The notes under the pieces: model-generated
Told to the model about the DNA's origin: nothing
Database searches by the model: none
What the model saw: the letters and a program-made list of their open reading frames with translations, nothing else
Made by a program: the position numbers and the translations under genes
Shown: one piece after another, positions 16,273 through 22,870 of the stretch
How positions within the stretch are numbered: the stretch's first letter is position 1
Layout of the letters: the number at the start of each line of letters is the position of its first letter
DNA from: JACVRW01 sp963825345
GTDB taxonomy: Bacteria; Actinomycetota; Thermoleophilia; Solirubrobacterales; Thermoleophilaceae
Length of the DNA: 64,000 nt
Direction of reading: 5' to 3'
NCBI GenBank assembly: GCA_963825345.1
Contig: CAWGSQ010000011.1
Span: 372,001-436,000 of the forward strand

Positions 16273-17622
16273 CTACAGGATCGACAGGTAGCGGTCCAGC
16301 TCCCACTCGGTCACCTGCACGCGGTAGTCCTCCCACTCCTGCCGCTTGATCTCGACGTAGCGGTTGAAGATGTGCTCGCCGAAGGTGCGCAGGACGAGCT
16401 CGGACTGCGCGGTCAGCTCGATGGCCTCGCCGAGCGTCTCGGGCAGCTGCTCGATGCCGAGCCGCTTCCGCTCCTCCGGGGTGATGTGGTACAGGTTCTT
16501 CTCCATCGGCTCGGGCAGCTCGTAGCCCTTCTCGATGCCCTCGAGCCCCGCCGCGAGCAGGATCGCGAAGGTCAGGTACGGGTTGCACGCCGGGTCCGGA
16601 CAGCGCAGCTCCATCCGCGTGGCCTGCTCCTTGCCGGGGTGGTAGAGCGGCACGCGCACGAGCGCGGAGCGGTTGCGCCGCGACCACGCGCAGTACACCG
16701 GCGCCTCGTAGCCCGGCACCAGCCGCTTGTAGGAGTTCACCCACTGCGCGAACACCGAGCAGATCTCGCGTGCATGCTTGAGCTGGCCGGCGATGAACGC
16801 CTTGCCCACCGGCGAGAGGTAGTACTGGTCGTTCGCGTCGTAGAACGCGTTCGCGCTGTCCTGGAACAGCGACTGGTGCGTGTGCATGCCTGAGCCGTTC
16901 TCGCCGAACAGCGGCTTTGGCATGAAGGTCGCGTGCCAGCCGTACTTCATGGCGTACTCCTTGACCGTGATGCGGTAGGTCATGCAGTCGTCCGCCATCT
17001 TCAGCGCGTCGGCGTAGCGCATGTCGATCTCGTGCTGGGAGGGGCCCACCTCGTGGTGGGTGTACTCCACGTGGATGCCGAGCTGCTCGAGCGCCAGCAC
17101 CGTCTCGCGGCGCACATCCGAGCCGGCGTCGAGCGTGGTGAGGTCGAAGTAGCCGCCCTCGTCGAGCACCTCGGGAACGCCGCTTTCGGGCTTGGCGTTG
17201 CGGAAGTAGAAGAACTCGAGCTCCGGCCCTACGTAGAAGTTCGTGAAGCCCATCGACTCGGCGCGCTCGAGCGTGCGCCGCAGCACCTGGCGCGGGTCGC
17301 CCTCGTAGGGCTCGCGGTTCGGGGTCACGACGTCGCAGAACATGCGCGCCACTCCCCTGTCCTCCGGGCGCCACGGCAGGATCTTGAAGGTCGAGGGGTC
17401 CGGCATCGCGATCATGTCCGACTCCTCGATCGCGTTGAAGCCGGTGATCGACGAGCCGTCGAAGCCCATGCCGCCCTCGAACGCGTCCTCGAGCTCCTGC
17501 GCGTTGATGGAGAAGCTCTTCAGCTGCCCCAGGATGTCGGTGAACCAGAGACGGACGAAGCGGATGTCGCGCTCCTCGACGAAGGCCCTGACGTCGTCGG
17601 CGGTCTGCGGCTGATCTGTCAT
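16273..17622 (-). CDS. glnA: Glutamine synthetase type I
   Basis: 449 residues; makes glutamine from glutamate, ammonia and ATP. Signatures: the beta-grasp domain with GFDGSSITGF (about 52), the metal-site strand NFYVGPELEFFYF (about 128), HEVGPSQHEIDMRY, NGSGMHTHQSLF, and the ATP/glutamate loop RRNRSALVRVP. The adenylylation-site region reads NLYHITPEER; the length matches the shorter GSI-alpha subtype, which is feedback-controlled rather than adenylylated. Only 10 bp separate it from the upstream HxlR gene, so it may be read from that unit or from a promoter inside hxlR. Confidence 0.96.
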   Translation of the reverse strand: MTDQPQTADDVRAFVEERDIRFVRLWFTDILGQLKSFSINAQELEDAFEGGMGFDGSSITGFNAIEESDMIAMPDPSTFKILPWRPEDRGVARMFCDVVTPNREPYEGDPRQVLRRTLERAESMGFTNFYVGPELEFFYFRNAKPESGVPEVLDEGGYFDLTTLDAGSDVRRETVLALEQLGIHVEYTHHEVGPSQHEIDMRYADALKMADDCMTYRITVKEYAMKYGWHATFMPKPLFGENGSGMHTHQSLFQDSANAFYDANDQYYLSPVGKAFIAGQLKHAREICSVFAQWVNSYKRLVPGYEAPVYCAWSRRNRSALVRVPLYHPGKEQATRMELRCPDPACNPYLTFAILLAAGLEGIEKGYELPEPMEKNLYHITPEERKRLGIEQLPETLGEAIELTAQSELVLRTFGEHIFNRYVEIKRQEWEDYRVQVTEWELDRYLSIL

Positions 17623-17632
17623 CGGCGGCAGC

Positions 17633-17992
17633 CTACAACCAGGCGTTGGCCCACTGCTTGAGCGCGCGAACGGCCGGCTGGAGGGCCTCGCCCTTCTCGG
17701 TCAAGACGTACTCGACCCTGACCGGAGTGTCGTCGATCACGTGCCGCTCGACGATGCCCTTCGCCTCCAGCTCCTTCATGCGCTCGGACAGGAGCCGGTC
17801 CGACAGGTCGGGCACCAGCTGCTTGAACTCAGAGAAACGGGTCGGCCCGTCCATGAGCACGAAGAGGATCGCGCCGGTCCAGCGCTTGCCCACCAGCTCG
17901 ACAGCCTGGTGGTAGGACGTGCAGCAGGTCTCACGCCGCTCGATGACCACAGCCCGCTCGGAGGCCATGATCGACATCGTAGTCCGAGCCAC
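17633..17992 (-). CDS. HxlR-family winged-helix regulator
   Basis: 119 residues. Core features of HxlR regulators are visible: paired cysteines near the N-terminus (RRETCCTSYHQAVELVGKRW), GAILFVLMDGPTRFSEFKQL, the recognition region LSDRLLSERMKELEAKGIVE, and the wing RVEYVLTEKGEAL. Members such as YodB and HypR sense electrophiles or disulfide stress through an N-terminal Cys, plausibly one of the CC pair here. It is the second gene after the AhpD-fold gene (14 bp gap), and a palindrome ahead of that gene is its likely operator. The exact start is uncertain; a Met at 17974 is an alternative. Confidence 0.88.
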   Translation of the reverse strand: MARTTMSIMASERAVVIERRETCCTSYHQAVELVGKRWTGAILFVLMDGPTRFSEFKQLVPDLSDRLLSERMKELEAKGIVERHVIDDTPVRVEYVLTEKGEALQPAVRALKQWANAWL

Positions 17993-18006
17993 GGCGGGGC
18001 GCGGCC

Positions 18007-18570
18007 TTAGGCCGCCTGGGCCAGCCGGGAGTCCTCGGTCGAGCCGTCGATCGGGACGTCGCCCGCGCGCGTGACCAGGTTTCCGAAGGTGGCGAGCGCC
18101 ACGTGGGCGATCGCCTCGAGGATCTGCTCGTCCTCCCAGCCCGCCTCGCGCGCCTCCTCCTGGAGGTGGCGCTTGGGTGCCCCCTCCGACTCGAGCAGCG
18201 CCTTTACGAAGCGCAGCAGGACGGCCTCCTTCTCGTCGTGCGAGTCGAACTCGCGCGCGAGGGCGATCTCGTCCATCCCGAGGCCGGCGTCGCGGCCGGT
18301 GCGCTGGAGCGTGGAGAGCGCGTATTCGCTCCCCTGGTGCTCCGCGACGGCGAGCGCGATGCGCTGCTGAGTGGCATAGGCGAGCGAGCCGTTTCGCAGC
18401 TCGGAACGCATGCGCGCGTACGAGCGCAGCACCGCCGGCGACCCGGCGAGCACGCCGATGAAGTTCGGGAGCTGTCCTCCGCCCGCGAGCGCGCCCTTGA
18501 GAATGGGGACGCTCCCTTCGGGGGCCGTCAGCTCGTCATGGACCTGGAACCTGCTCTCCTTCGTCTTCAT
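18007..18570 (-). CDS. AhpD/carboxymuconolactone-decarboxylase-fold protein lacking the CxxC site
   Basis: 187 residues with the all-helical AhpD-like plan (LPNFIGVLAGSPAVLRSY; RIALAVAEHQGSEYALSTLQ; LLRFVKALLE). Active AhpD proteins have the motif E-x-x-x-C-x-x-C-x-x-x-H in this helix. Here it reads EHQGSEYALSTL, so both cysteines (to Ser and Ala) and the His are absent. A peroxidase cycle based on CxxC is therefore not expected. It is the first gene of the unit with HxlR and probably glnA, under the palindrome at 18593-18609. A non-redox or ligand-binding role is possible. Confidence 0.8.
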   Translation of the reverse strand: MKTKESRFQVHDELTAPEGSVPILKGALAGGGQLPNFIGVLAGSPAVLRSYARMRSELRNGSLAYATQQRIALAVAEHQGSEYALSTLQRTGRDAGLGMDEIALAREFDSHDEKEAVLLRFVKALLESEGAPKRHLQEEAREAGWEDEQILEAIAHVALATFGNLVTRAGDVPIDGSTEDSRLAQAA

Positions 18571-18592
18571 GGCGCTTCTCTTTCCGCTTGCG

Positions 18593-18609
18593 ACTTACCT
18601 GGGGTAAGT
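18593..18609. promoter_or_regulatory. Palindromic operator upstream of the AhpD-fold/HxlR unit
   Basis: ACTTACC-TGG-GGTAAGT: perfect 7-bp arms with a 3-nt spacer, starting 23 nt upstream of the AhpD-fold start codon. HxlR proteins bind short dyads at their own promoters. It is the only strong dyad in the 18571-18682 gap. Confidence 0.7.
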
Positions 18610-18682
18610 GTAAGGGAAAAAGGCGTGCTAGACACGCCAATGACGAGGGAAGCGGCGGCGGCTCGGCTTCGGCTGGCGGCGG

Positions 18683-19105
18683 CTAGGCGTGAGCCGTGCC
18701 GAATGCCACGACCATCAGGAAGAGGCCGAGCAGGAACGCCCAGAGGCCGAGCCGCTCGGGCTGGACCATCGGGCTGCTCATCACCGAGTGCGCGCGCCTG
18801 CGCGCGGGCGTCGGGTGACCGGTGATGGTGACCGTGCGGCGGTCCGAGACCGGCTGCTCGGTGAGCAGCTCGGCGGCGCGGCGCTCGAAACGGCGCGGGG
18901 CCTCGTGGGTGGTGTCCTCGCTGGGACGCAGCTCGGCGACCGTGCCACCCTGGCCGGACTCGGCGCCCTCCTCCTCATCCCGCTCGAAGCGGTTGGGACG
19001 GCGCTCTTCGGCCTCGATCTTGCGCTCCCACTGGAGGAGCACCGCCTCGCGGCTCATGTCTTCTTGGTCATCCTCACGCAGGGCGCGGGCACCGGCAGTC
19101 TGCAT
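18683..19105 (-). CDS. Charged tail-anchored protein under a c-di-AMP riboswitch
   Basis: 140 residues. The N-terminal two-thirds is very acidic and basic (LQWERKIEAEERRPNRFERD; EEEGAESGQGG) with predicted helix, then a Pro/Thr region. A single C-terminal membrane segment (GLWAFLLGLFLMVVAFGTAHA, last about 20 residues) makes it look tail-anchored with a cytoplasmic head. No family recognised. The leader contains a well-formed c-di-AMP riboswitch, so a role in cell-wall, potassium or osmotic physiology is a reasonable inference. The ATG at 19105 follows the riboswitch closely; a Met at 19057 is an alternative start. Confidence 0.7.
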   Translation of the reverse strand: MQTAGARALREDDQEDMSREAVLLQWERKIEAEERRPNRFERDEEEGAESGQGGTVAELRPSEDTTHEAPRRFERRAAELLTEQPVSDRRTVTITGHPTPARRRAHSVMSSPMVQPERLGLWAFLLGLFLMVVAFGTAHA

Positions 19106-19111
19106 CGGTTC

Positions 19112-19255
19112 TCTCTCTTTTCGCCTGCGGGGTTAGCTGACGGGCTCGCGCTGAAAGAGATGCGCTACGCGGACTTGCGATTCGCCCCTGGCCGACCGGC
19201 CATCTGGGTCCCCCACGCCCCGTTTTCATACCCAGGGCTTCGGCTTCGACGGACG
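19112..19255 (-). promoter_or_regulatory. Second c-di-AMP riboswitch (ydaO/yuaA class)
   Basis: The minus-strand leader shows the same ordered blocks as the first: GAAGCCGAAGCC, ACGGGGCGTGGGGGACCC, CAGGGGCGAATC, the CTCTTTCAGCGC element also present in the first copy, GTCAGCTAACCCCGCAGGCG, then a purine-rich run before the start at 19105. Conservation of the binding core supports function. Boundaries approximate. Confidence 0.87.
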
Positions 19256-19361
19256 CGGCCATGCTAGCAGTCGAGCGCACGCGTCGGACGGAAAAGCACG
19301 GTGCTTGCGGGCTAAATGCAACGAGGCTTGCAATTGGGCGGTTTCGCGCCCTGCGAGCGGC

Positions 19362-19847
19362 TCAGCGGCCGGCCACGGCGGCCACGTATGTGGCCACTGC
19401 GTCGGCGTCGTCGCCCTCGAGGAGGGCCGGGGGCATGCGGCCGGAGCCGGTGCCGCCAGTCTTGATCGCCTTCAGGACGCGCTGCTTGTCGAGGCCGCTG
19501 AGCTCGTCGAGGTTCGGGCCGGTCACGCCGTGAGCCTGGACGGCCGCGAGCGTATGGCAGCTCTTGCAGTTCTGGACGAAGAGCTGCTTGCCGAGCTCCT
19601 CCTTGGCGGTCGGCTCCGTCGTGCGGAGCGAACCGGTGCCGCCCTCCGACTCGCCGCGTCCGGCGATCACGGCAGCCGGGACGGCCACGCCGAGCGCCAG
19701 GTACAGCACGACCATCACGACGGTGAAGACCCGTCCCCCGCGCGTGAGGTACGCCTCCCGCGCGGCGCTCGCCCCGCCGGAGAAGGCGATGAACATCACG
19801 GCGATGCCCGCGAGGACAAAGGGCACGAGGACGATCAGGACTTCCAT
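19362..19847 (-). CDS. Membrane-anchored mono-haem cytochrome c
   Basis: 161 residues from the ATG at 19847 (a GTG at 19859 is an alternative). Two N-terminal hydrophobic segments (VLIVLVPFVLAGIAVMFIAF; VFTVVMVVLYLALGVAVPAAV) anchor a C-terminal cytochrome c domain. The haem motif is CKSCH (about residue 100) in QNCKSCHTLAA. The distal Met ligand is likely in SGRMPPALL (about 140), followed by a typical terminal helix (DADAVATYVAAVAG). Expected outside the membrane as an electron carrier, perhaps to a terminal oxidase. No oxidase gene lies nearby. Confidence 0.88.
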   Translation of the reverse strand: MEVLIVLVPFVLAGIAVMFIAFSGGASAAREAYLTRGGRVFTVVMVVLYLALGVAVPAAVIAGRGESEGGTGSLRTTEPTAKEELGKQLFVQNCKSCHTLAAVQAHGVTGPNLDELSGLDKQRVLKAIKTGGTGSGRMPPALLEGDDADAVATYVAAVAGR

Positions 19848-19891
19848 CGAGGGCGGCACAATACCGGCCGCGCGTGACGGGGCGGCGGGCG

Positions 19892-20329
19892 CTAGGCGGT
19901 GCCTGCGGCGGCGCGGCGGGCGCGCTTCCAGCTGCCGTAGGCGGCGAACACGGCGCCGAGCGTGGGAAGGCTGTCGTCATCAGAGGCGCGCTGCTGGTAG
20001 TCCACCATCAGCAGGCGCTCGGGACGTGAGCCGATCGCGTCGGCCACGTCGCGGATCGCCTGACAGACGTCCTCCTTGGGGACTTTCTCCTCCTCGCCCC
20101 CGGCGCGCTTGGCCTCGTGAGCGAAGACTCCGGCGGCGCTACCGCGGGCACCCGGCTCGGCGGACGGAGTGTCGCGAGCCCGCCCGGCGCCCACGAGCAG
20201 CCGGCAGTGGGGGCAGCGCTGGGGCTCATCAGGCCATTCGTCACCGACCTTCCGCTCGATCAGAAGGTGACAGTGCGGACAGTAGGCGTCACCTGCTGTC
20301 TTCTTCTTCTTGCGCGTCGCGGATCGCAT
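19892..20329 (-). CDS. Zinc-ribbon plus homing-endonuclease-associated-repeat-like protein
   Basis: The ATG at 20329 gives 145 residues: a Lys-rich start (RKKKKT), then paired CxxC knuckles (YCPHCHLLIE and RCPHCRLLVG) forming a zinc ribbon, a linker, and a C-terminal helical unit (VCQAIRDVADAIGSRPERLL ... LPTLGAVFAAYGSWKRARRA). The last part matches the pattern of homing-endonuclease-associated repeats (predicted DNA-binding, L-P-S-...-F-G-S-W). No nuclease motif is present, so this is probably a DNA-binding protein. It lies just downstream of rnpB on the same strand. Confidence 0.65.
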   Translation of the reverse strand: MRSATRKKKKTAGDAYCPHCHLLIERKVGDEWPDEPQRCPHCRLLVGAGRARDTPSAEPGARGSAAGVFAHEAKRAGGEEEKVPKEDVCQAIRDVADAIGSRPERLLMVDYQQRASDDDSLPTLGAVFAAYGSWKRARRAAAGTA

Positions 20330-20413
20330 CAAGCCCCTGGTCCCTGCCTTTTCGCCGAGACCGGCTTGGCCCAAACCCTTATGTGGCCGGGCGAGCGCAA
20401 ATGTGAAGCTTTG

Positions 20414-20453
20414 GGTGGCCGATCGGGCGATGTCGGTGGCCGATCGGGCGATG
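20414..20453. repeat. Two tandem 19-bp repeats containing CCGATCGG
   Basis: GGTGGCCGATCGGGCGATG occurs at 20414-20432 and again at 20435-20453, a 21-bp period (two helical turns). Each copy holds the palindrome CCGATCGG. It lies between the rnpB terminator and the zinc-ribbon gene, where a promoter for the latter is expected, so these are candidate operator sites. Confidence 0.6.
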
Positions 20454-20466
20454 CGGGCGCCGAAAT

Positions 20467-20492
20467 AGAAAGGACCCCCTCGCGGGGGCCCT
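20467..20492 (-). terminator. Intrinsic terminator of rnpB
   Basis: On the minus strand, just past the 3' end of the RNase P RNA, GGGCCCCCGCGAGGGGGTCC folds into a C5/G5 stem with a GCGA tetraloop and one internal mismatch, followed by TTTC. Confidence 0.8.
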
Positions 20493-20494
20493 TC

Positions 20495-20897
20495 CCTTAG
20501 CCGGCCGGTAAGCCGGATCCTGTCGTGAGCAGCCATCCATCTCGACCGTCCGTCCTGCACCCTCTCGGGCCGGCGGGCGGGCGGGGCCTTGCGGCCCTGC
20601 GGCCTACCTGGAGCTCTGCGGGCAGCATCGTCGCTCCTGCTTGGCCTTGCACCGGGTGGGGTTTGCCTGGCCGCCACGTCACCGTGACGCCGGTGCGCTC
20701 TTACCGCACCTTTTCACCCTTGCCGGCACCGGGCTCACGTGCGGCCCGGCACTTAGGCGGTTTGTTTCTGTGGCACTTTCCCGCGGCTTTCGCCGGGTCG
20801 GTCCCCCGACCACCCTGCCCTGCGGTGTCCGGACTTTCCTCGAGGGGCCGGTTGTCTCCCCGACCTCCCCGCGGCTGCTTGGCCGACAACCGTCAAG
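20495..20897 (-). ncRNA. rnpB: RNase P RNA, bacterial type A
   Basis: The catalytic RNA that matures tRNA 5' ends. On the minus strand the universally conserved blocks are present: GAGGAAAGTCCGGACACCGC followed by AGGGCAGGGTGG (5' half, near 20850-20815), CGGTAAGAGCGCACCGG-like sequence (near 20700), and the 3' block GGATCCGGCTTACCGGCC (near 20517-20500). Total length of about 400 nt fits. The ends are estimates based on the P1 pairing and the terminator. Confidence 0.95.
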
Positions 20898-21086
20898 TGT
20901 AGGCCGGAACGCGTGCGGCGTCGACGCCCGCAACGGGGCCGCCACCAGGGCTCACGGGCGCAGCCCTGCACCGGGTGGACGCAACCAGCACCGGGTGTGT
21001 CATCCGGGTGGCGGATATAGCAACCGAGATGACCCACCCGGAGAATCGGGGTCCGCCGGGCGGGCGGCGGCCCCGGGCGCCCGGCC

Positions 21087-21305
21087 CTAGCGCAGCCGGC
21101 TGCCGCAGCCGGCGCAGTCGGCGCCGGTCGGCGTGGGCGTCACGCGCGCGTGACAAAGGGGGCACTCGCTGCTGCCGCTCGCGCGCGCTGAGTGGAGGAC
21201 GGAGTTGAGCCGTTCCTCGAGGGTCACGCGCCCGTCTGGGAGCGGTCGATCCGAGAGGAGGATGGGCCTGTCCAGCACCGCCGGCGTCACGAGACCCTCC
21301 GGCAC
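21087..21305 (-). CDS. Small zinc-ribbon protein downstream of lexA
   Basis: 72 residues ending in a four-Cys ribbon (SECPLCHARVTPTPTGADCAGCGSRLR, written here as CPLC and CAGC pairs about 15 residues apart). The N-terminal part (VTLEERLNSVLHSARA) is a likely helix. It overlaps the end of lexA by 19 bp on the same strand, so it is probably co-transcribed and part of the LexA regulon. Function unknown. The stretch 20898-21086 beside it holds only short CCGGGTGG repeats and dyads. Confidence 0.6.
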   Translation of the reverse strand: MPEGLVTPAVLDRPILLSDRPLPDGRVTLEERLNSVLHSARASGSSECPLCHARVTPTPTGADCAGCGSRLR

Positions 21306-21901
21306 ACACCGACCACACGCCCCACGATGTCCACGTCGCGCGCGTAGATCGGCTCGAGGGCGTCGTTCTCGGGCTGAAGGCGCACGCGCTCCTTCTCCTT
21401 GAAGAAGCGCTTGACGGTCGCCTCGCCGTCGAGCATCGCCACGACGATCTCGCCATTCGTCGCGGTCTTCTGCGGACGCACGACCACGTAGTCGTCCTCG
21501 AAGATGCCGGCGTTCTTCATCGAGTCGCCCTTAACCCGGAGGACGAACTCGCCGTCGTCGCCGCCCGCGATCGGCGGCACCGTGACGTACTCCTCGATGT
21601 TCTCCTCCGCGAGGATCGGCTGGCCGGCCGCCACCTGACCGACGAGCGGAAGCCCGTTCGCGGCCACCGCGGCCTTGGCCTTGTCGACCAGCACCTCGAT
21701 CGCCCTCGGCTTGGTCGGGTCGCGCCGAAGCAGCCCGAGCTTCTCGAGGTTCGCGAGGTGAGCGTGGACCGTCGACGACGAGGTCAGGCCGATGGCCTTG
21801 CCAATGTCCCTGACGGTCGGCGGATAGCCGTGCTCGCTGCCATAGCGCTTGACGAAGTCGAAGATTTCCTGCTGCCGCTTGGTGAGGTTGAGCTCGACCA
21901 T
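21287..21901 (-). CDS. lexA: LexA SOS repressor
   Basis: 204 residues from the ATG at 21901. The N-terminal winged helix (LTKRQQEIFDFVKRYGSEHG, PPTVRDIGKAIGLTSSSTVH) binds SOS boxes. The autocleavage site follows at GQVAAGQP (Ala-Gly, about residue 90). The protease domain has the catalytic Ser in KGDSMKNAGI (about 130) and Lys in GEATVKRFFKE (about 167). RecA-stimulated self-cleavage derepresses the SOS regulon. A perfect actinobacterial SOS box lies 38 bp upstream of the start. Confidence 0.97.
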   Translation of the reverse strand: MVELNLTKRQQEIFDFVKRYGSEHGYPPTVRDIGKAIGLTSSSTVHAHLANLEKLGLLRRDPTKPRAIEVLVDKAKAAVAANGLPLVGQVAAGQPILAEENIEEYVTVPPIAGGDDGEFVLRVKGDSMKNAGIFEDDYVVVRPQKTATNGEIVVAMLDGEATVKRFFKEKERVRLQPENDALEPIYARDVDIVGRVVGVCRRVS

Positions 21902-21938
21902 CAGACCTCCCGCCGAAGCCTTGTTGAATGACGTAATC

Positions 21939-21952
21939 CGAACATGTGTTCG
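21939..21952. promoter_or_regulatory. SOS box (LexA operator)
   Basis: CGAACATGTGTTCG is a perfect palindrome and an exact match to the CGAAC-N4-GTTCG consensus of Gram-positive and actinobacterial LexA. It lies upstream of lexA, supporting autoregulation. The divergent tRNA-Leu begins 67 bp away. Confidence 0.93.
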
Positions 21953-22018
21953 CAGAGTATCCCCCCGTTCGGACGGCATCAACCCCTGCAAGGCCCCGCT
22001 CTATACTCAGCGGCCTAC

Positions 22019-22106
<88 letters not shown>

Positions 22107-22175
22107 AAAGAGCGTGCTAGAGCGGCCTTTTTCCTATCTGTGTTAGTGCGCGCCGGCTCAGGCGCCGATCCATAT

Positions 22176-22193
22176 GACAACACCGCGACAACA
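22176..22193 (+). repeat. Arm-like 18-bp motif, left copy
   Basis: GACAACACCGCGACAACA, built from two tandem GACAACA units, 70 bp inside the left 64-bp repeat. It differs from the right copy at one position. Confidence 0.65.
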
Positions 22194-22327
22194 CCCCATG
22201 TGTCACGCAGTCATGGCGGTTTGTGGTTCATGCCGTCCCTCATAACCGTTCATCATGAGGCCCCGAAGGACGGCACCAGAACACTCGAGGTGGACGTCAT
22301 TCATCCCGAGCGCTTCTGCGCTGCTGG

Positions 22328-22600
22328 CTAGACGCCCTCATCCTCGTCGAACACGAGCTGCATGTAGCGGATCGCTCGCTCGACGTGCGCCTGCGCACAC
22401 ACGCGCGCGCGTCGCCGTCACCGCGCCGAGCACCGCGCAGAGGCCCTGGTGATCCTGTAGTACTCGGCGGAGGACTCCCTGAAGGCGCTCGGCCGCGAGC
22501 CACGTGACCTCTCGCGGTAGACGCGACCCGTCATGAACATCGCGGGGGCCAGCAGGGCGCAGTCGGCTTCTAGCTCAATCCGCAGGTCGGTGGGCACTCG
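22328..22600 (-). pseudogene. Degenerate coding remnants inside the islet
   Basis: Of the gene-free stretch 22107-22870, this part has protein-like minus-strand phrases in two different frames: LRIELEADCALLAPAMFMTG followed by ESSAEYYRITRA, then after a frame change HVERAIRYMQLVFDEDEGV before a stop at 22328-22330. That suggests a decayed gene. No family is recognised. The remainder of 22107-22870 shows only the arm-like motif and nothing else I can support. Confidence 0.3.
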
Positions 22601-22870
22601 CGTTCTTGCGCGACCACAGGTTCTGATCGCGGAGGCAGTCACGGCGGTCCGGCGATGCAGACAGGGGACGTCCGATCTCGTTGAGCTCCTCGACGGTTGA
22701 TGTCGCCTTGCCGAGCTGTCGCCCGGTGATCCGCTCGACGGCTCGTCCGGCCGCGGAGCGCGACCGCCACGCACAGCCTCGAAGCCGGAGCCACGTGCGC
22801 GTGGGCTGGTCCGCCGAGGCCGCCCGTGCCTGTGGCCGACGATTAACTCGGGTGGGGCCCGCAGTCGCTG

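Noticed and set aside
22107..22870. A phage integrase next to tRNA-Leu
   Set aside because: I looked for tyrosine- or serine-recombinase motifs on both strands here and in 25478-27112 and found none; only unrecognised fragments remain.
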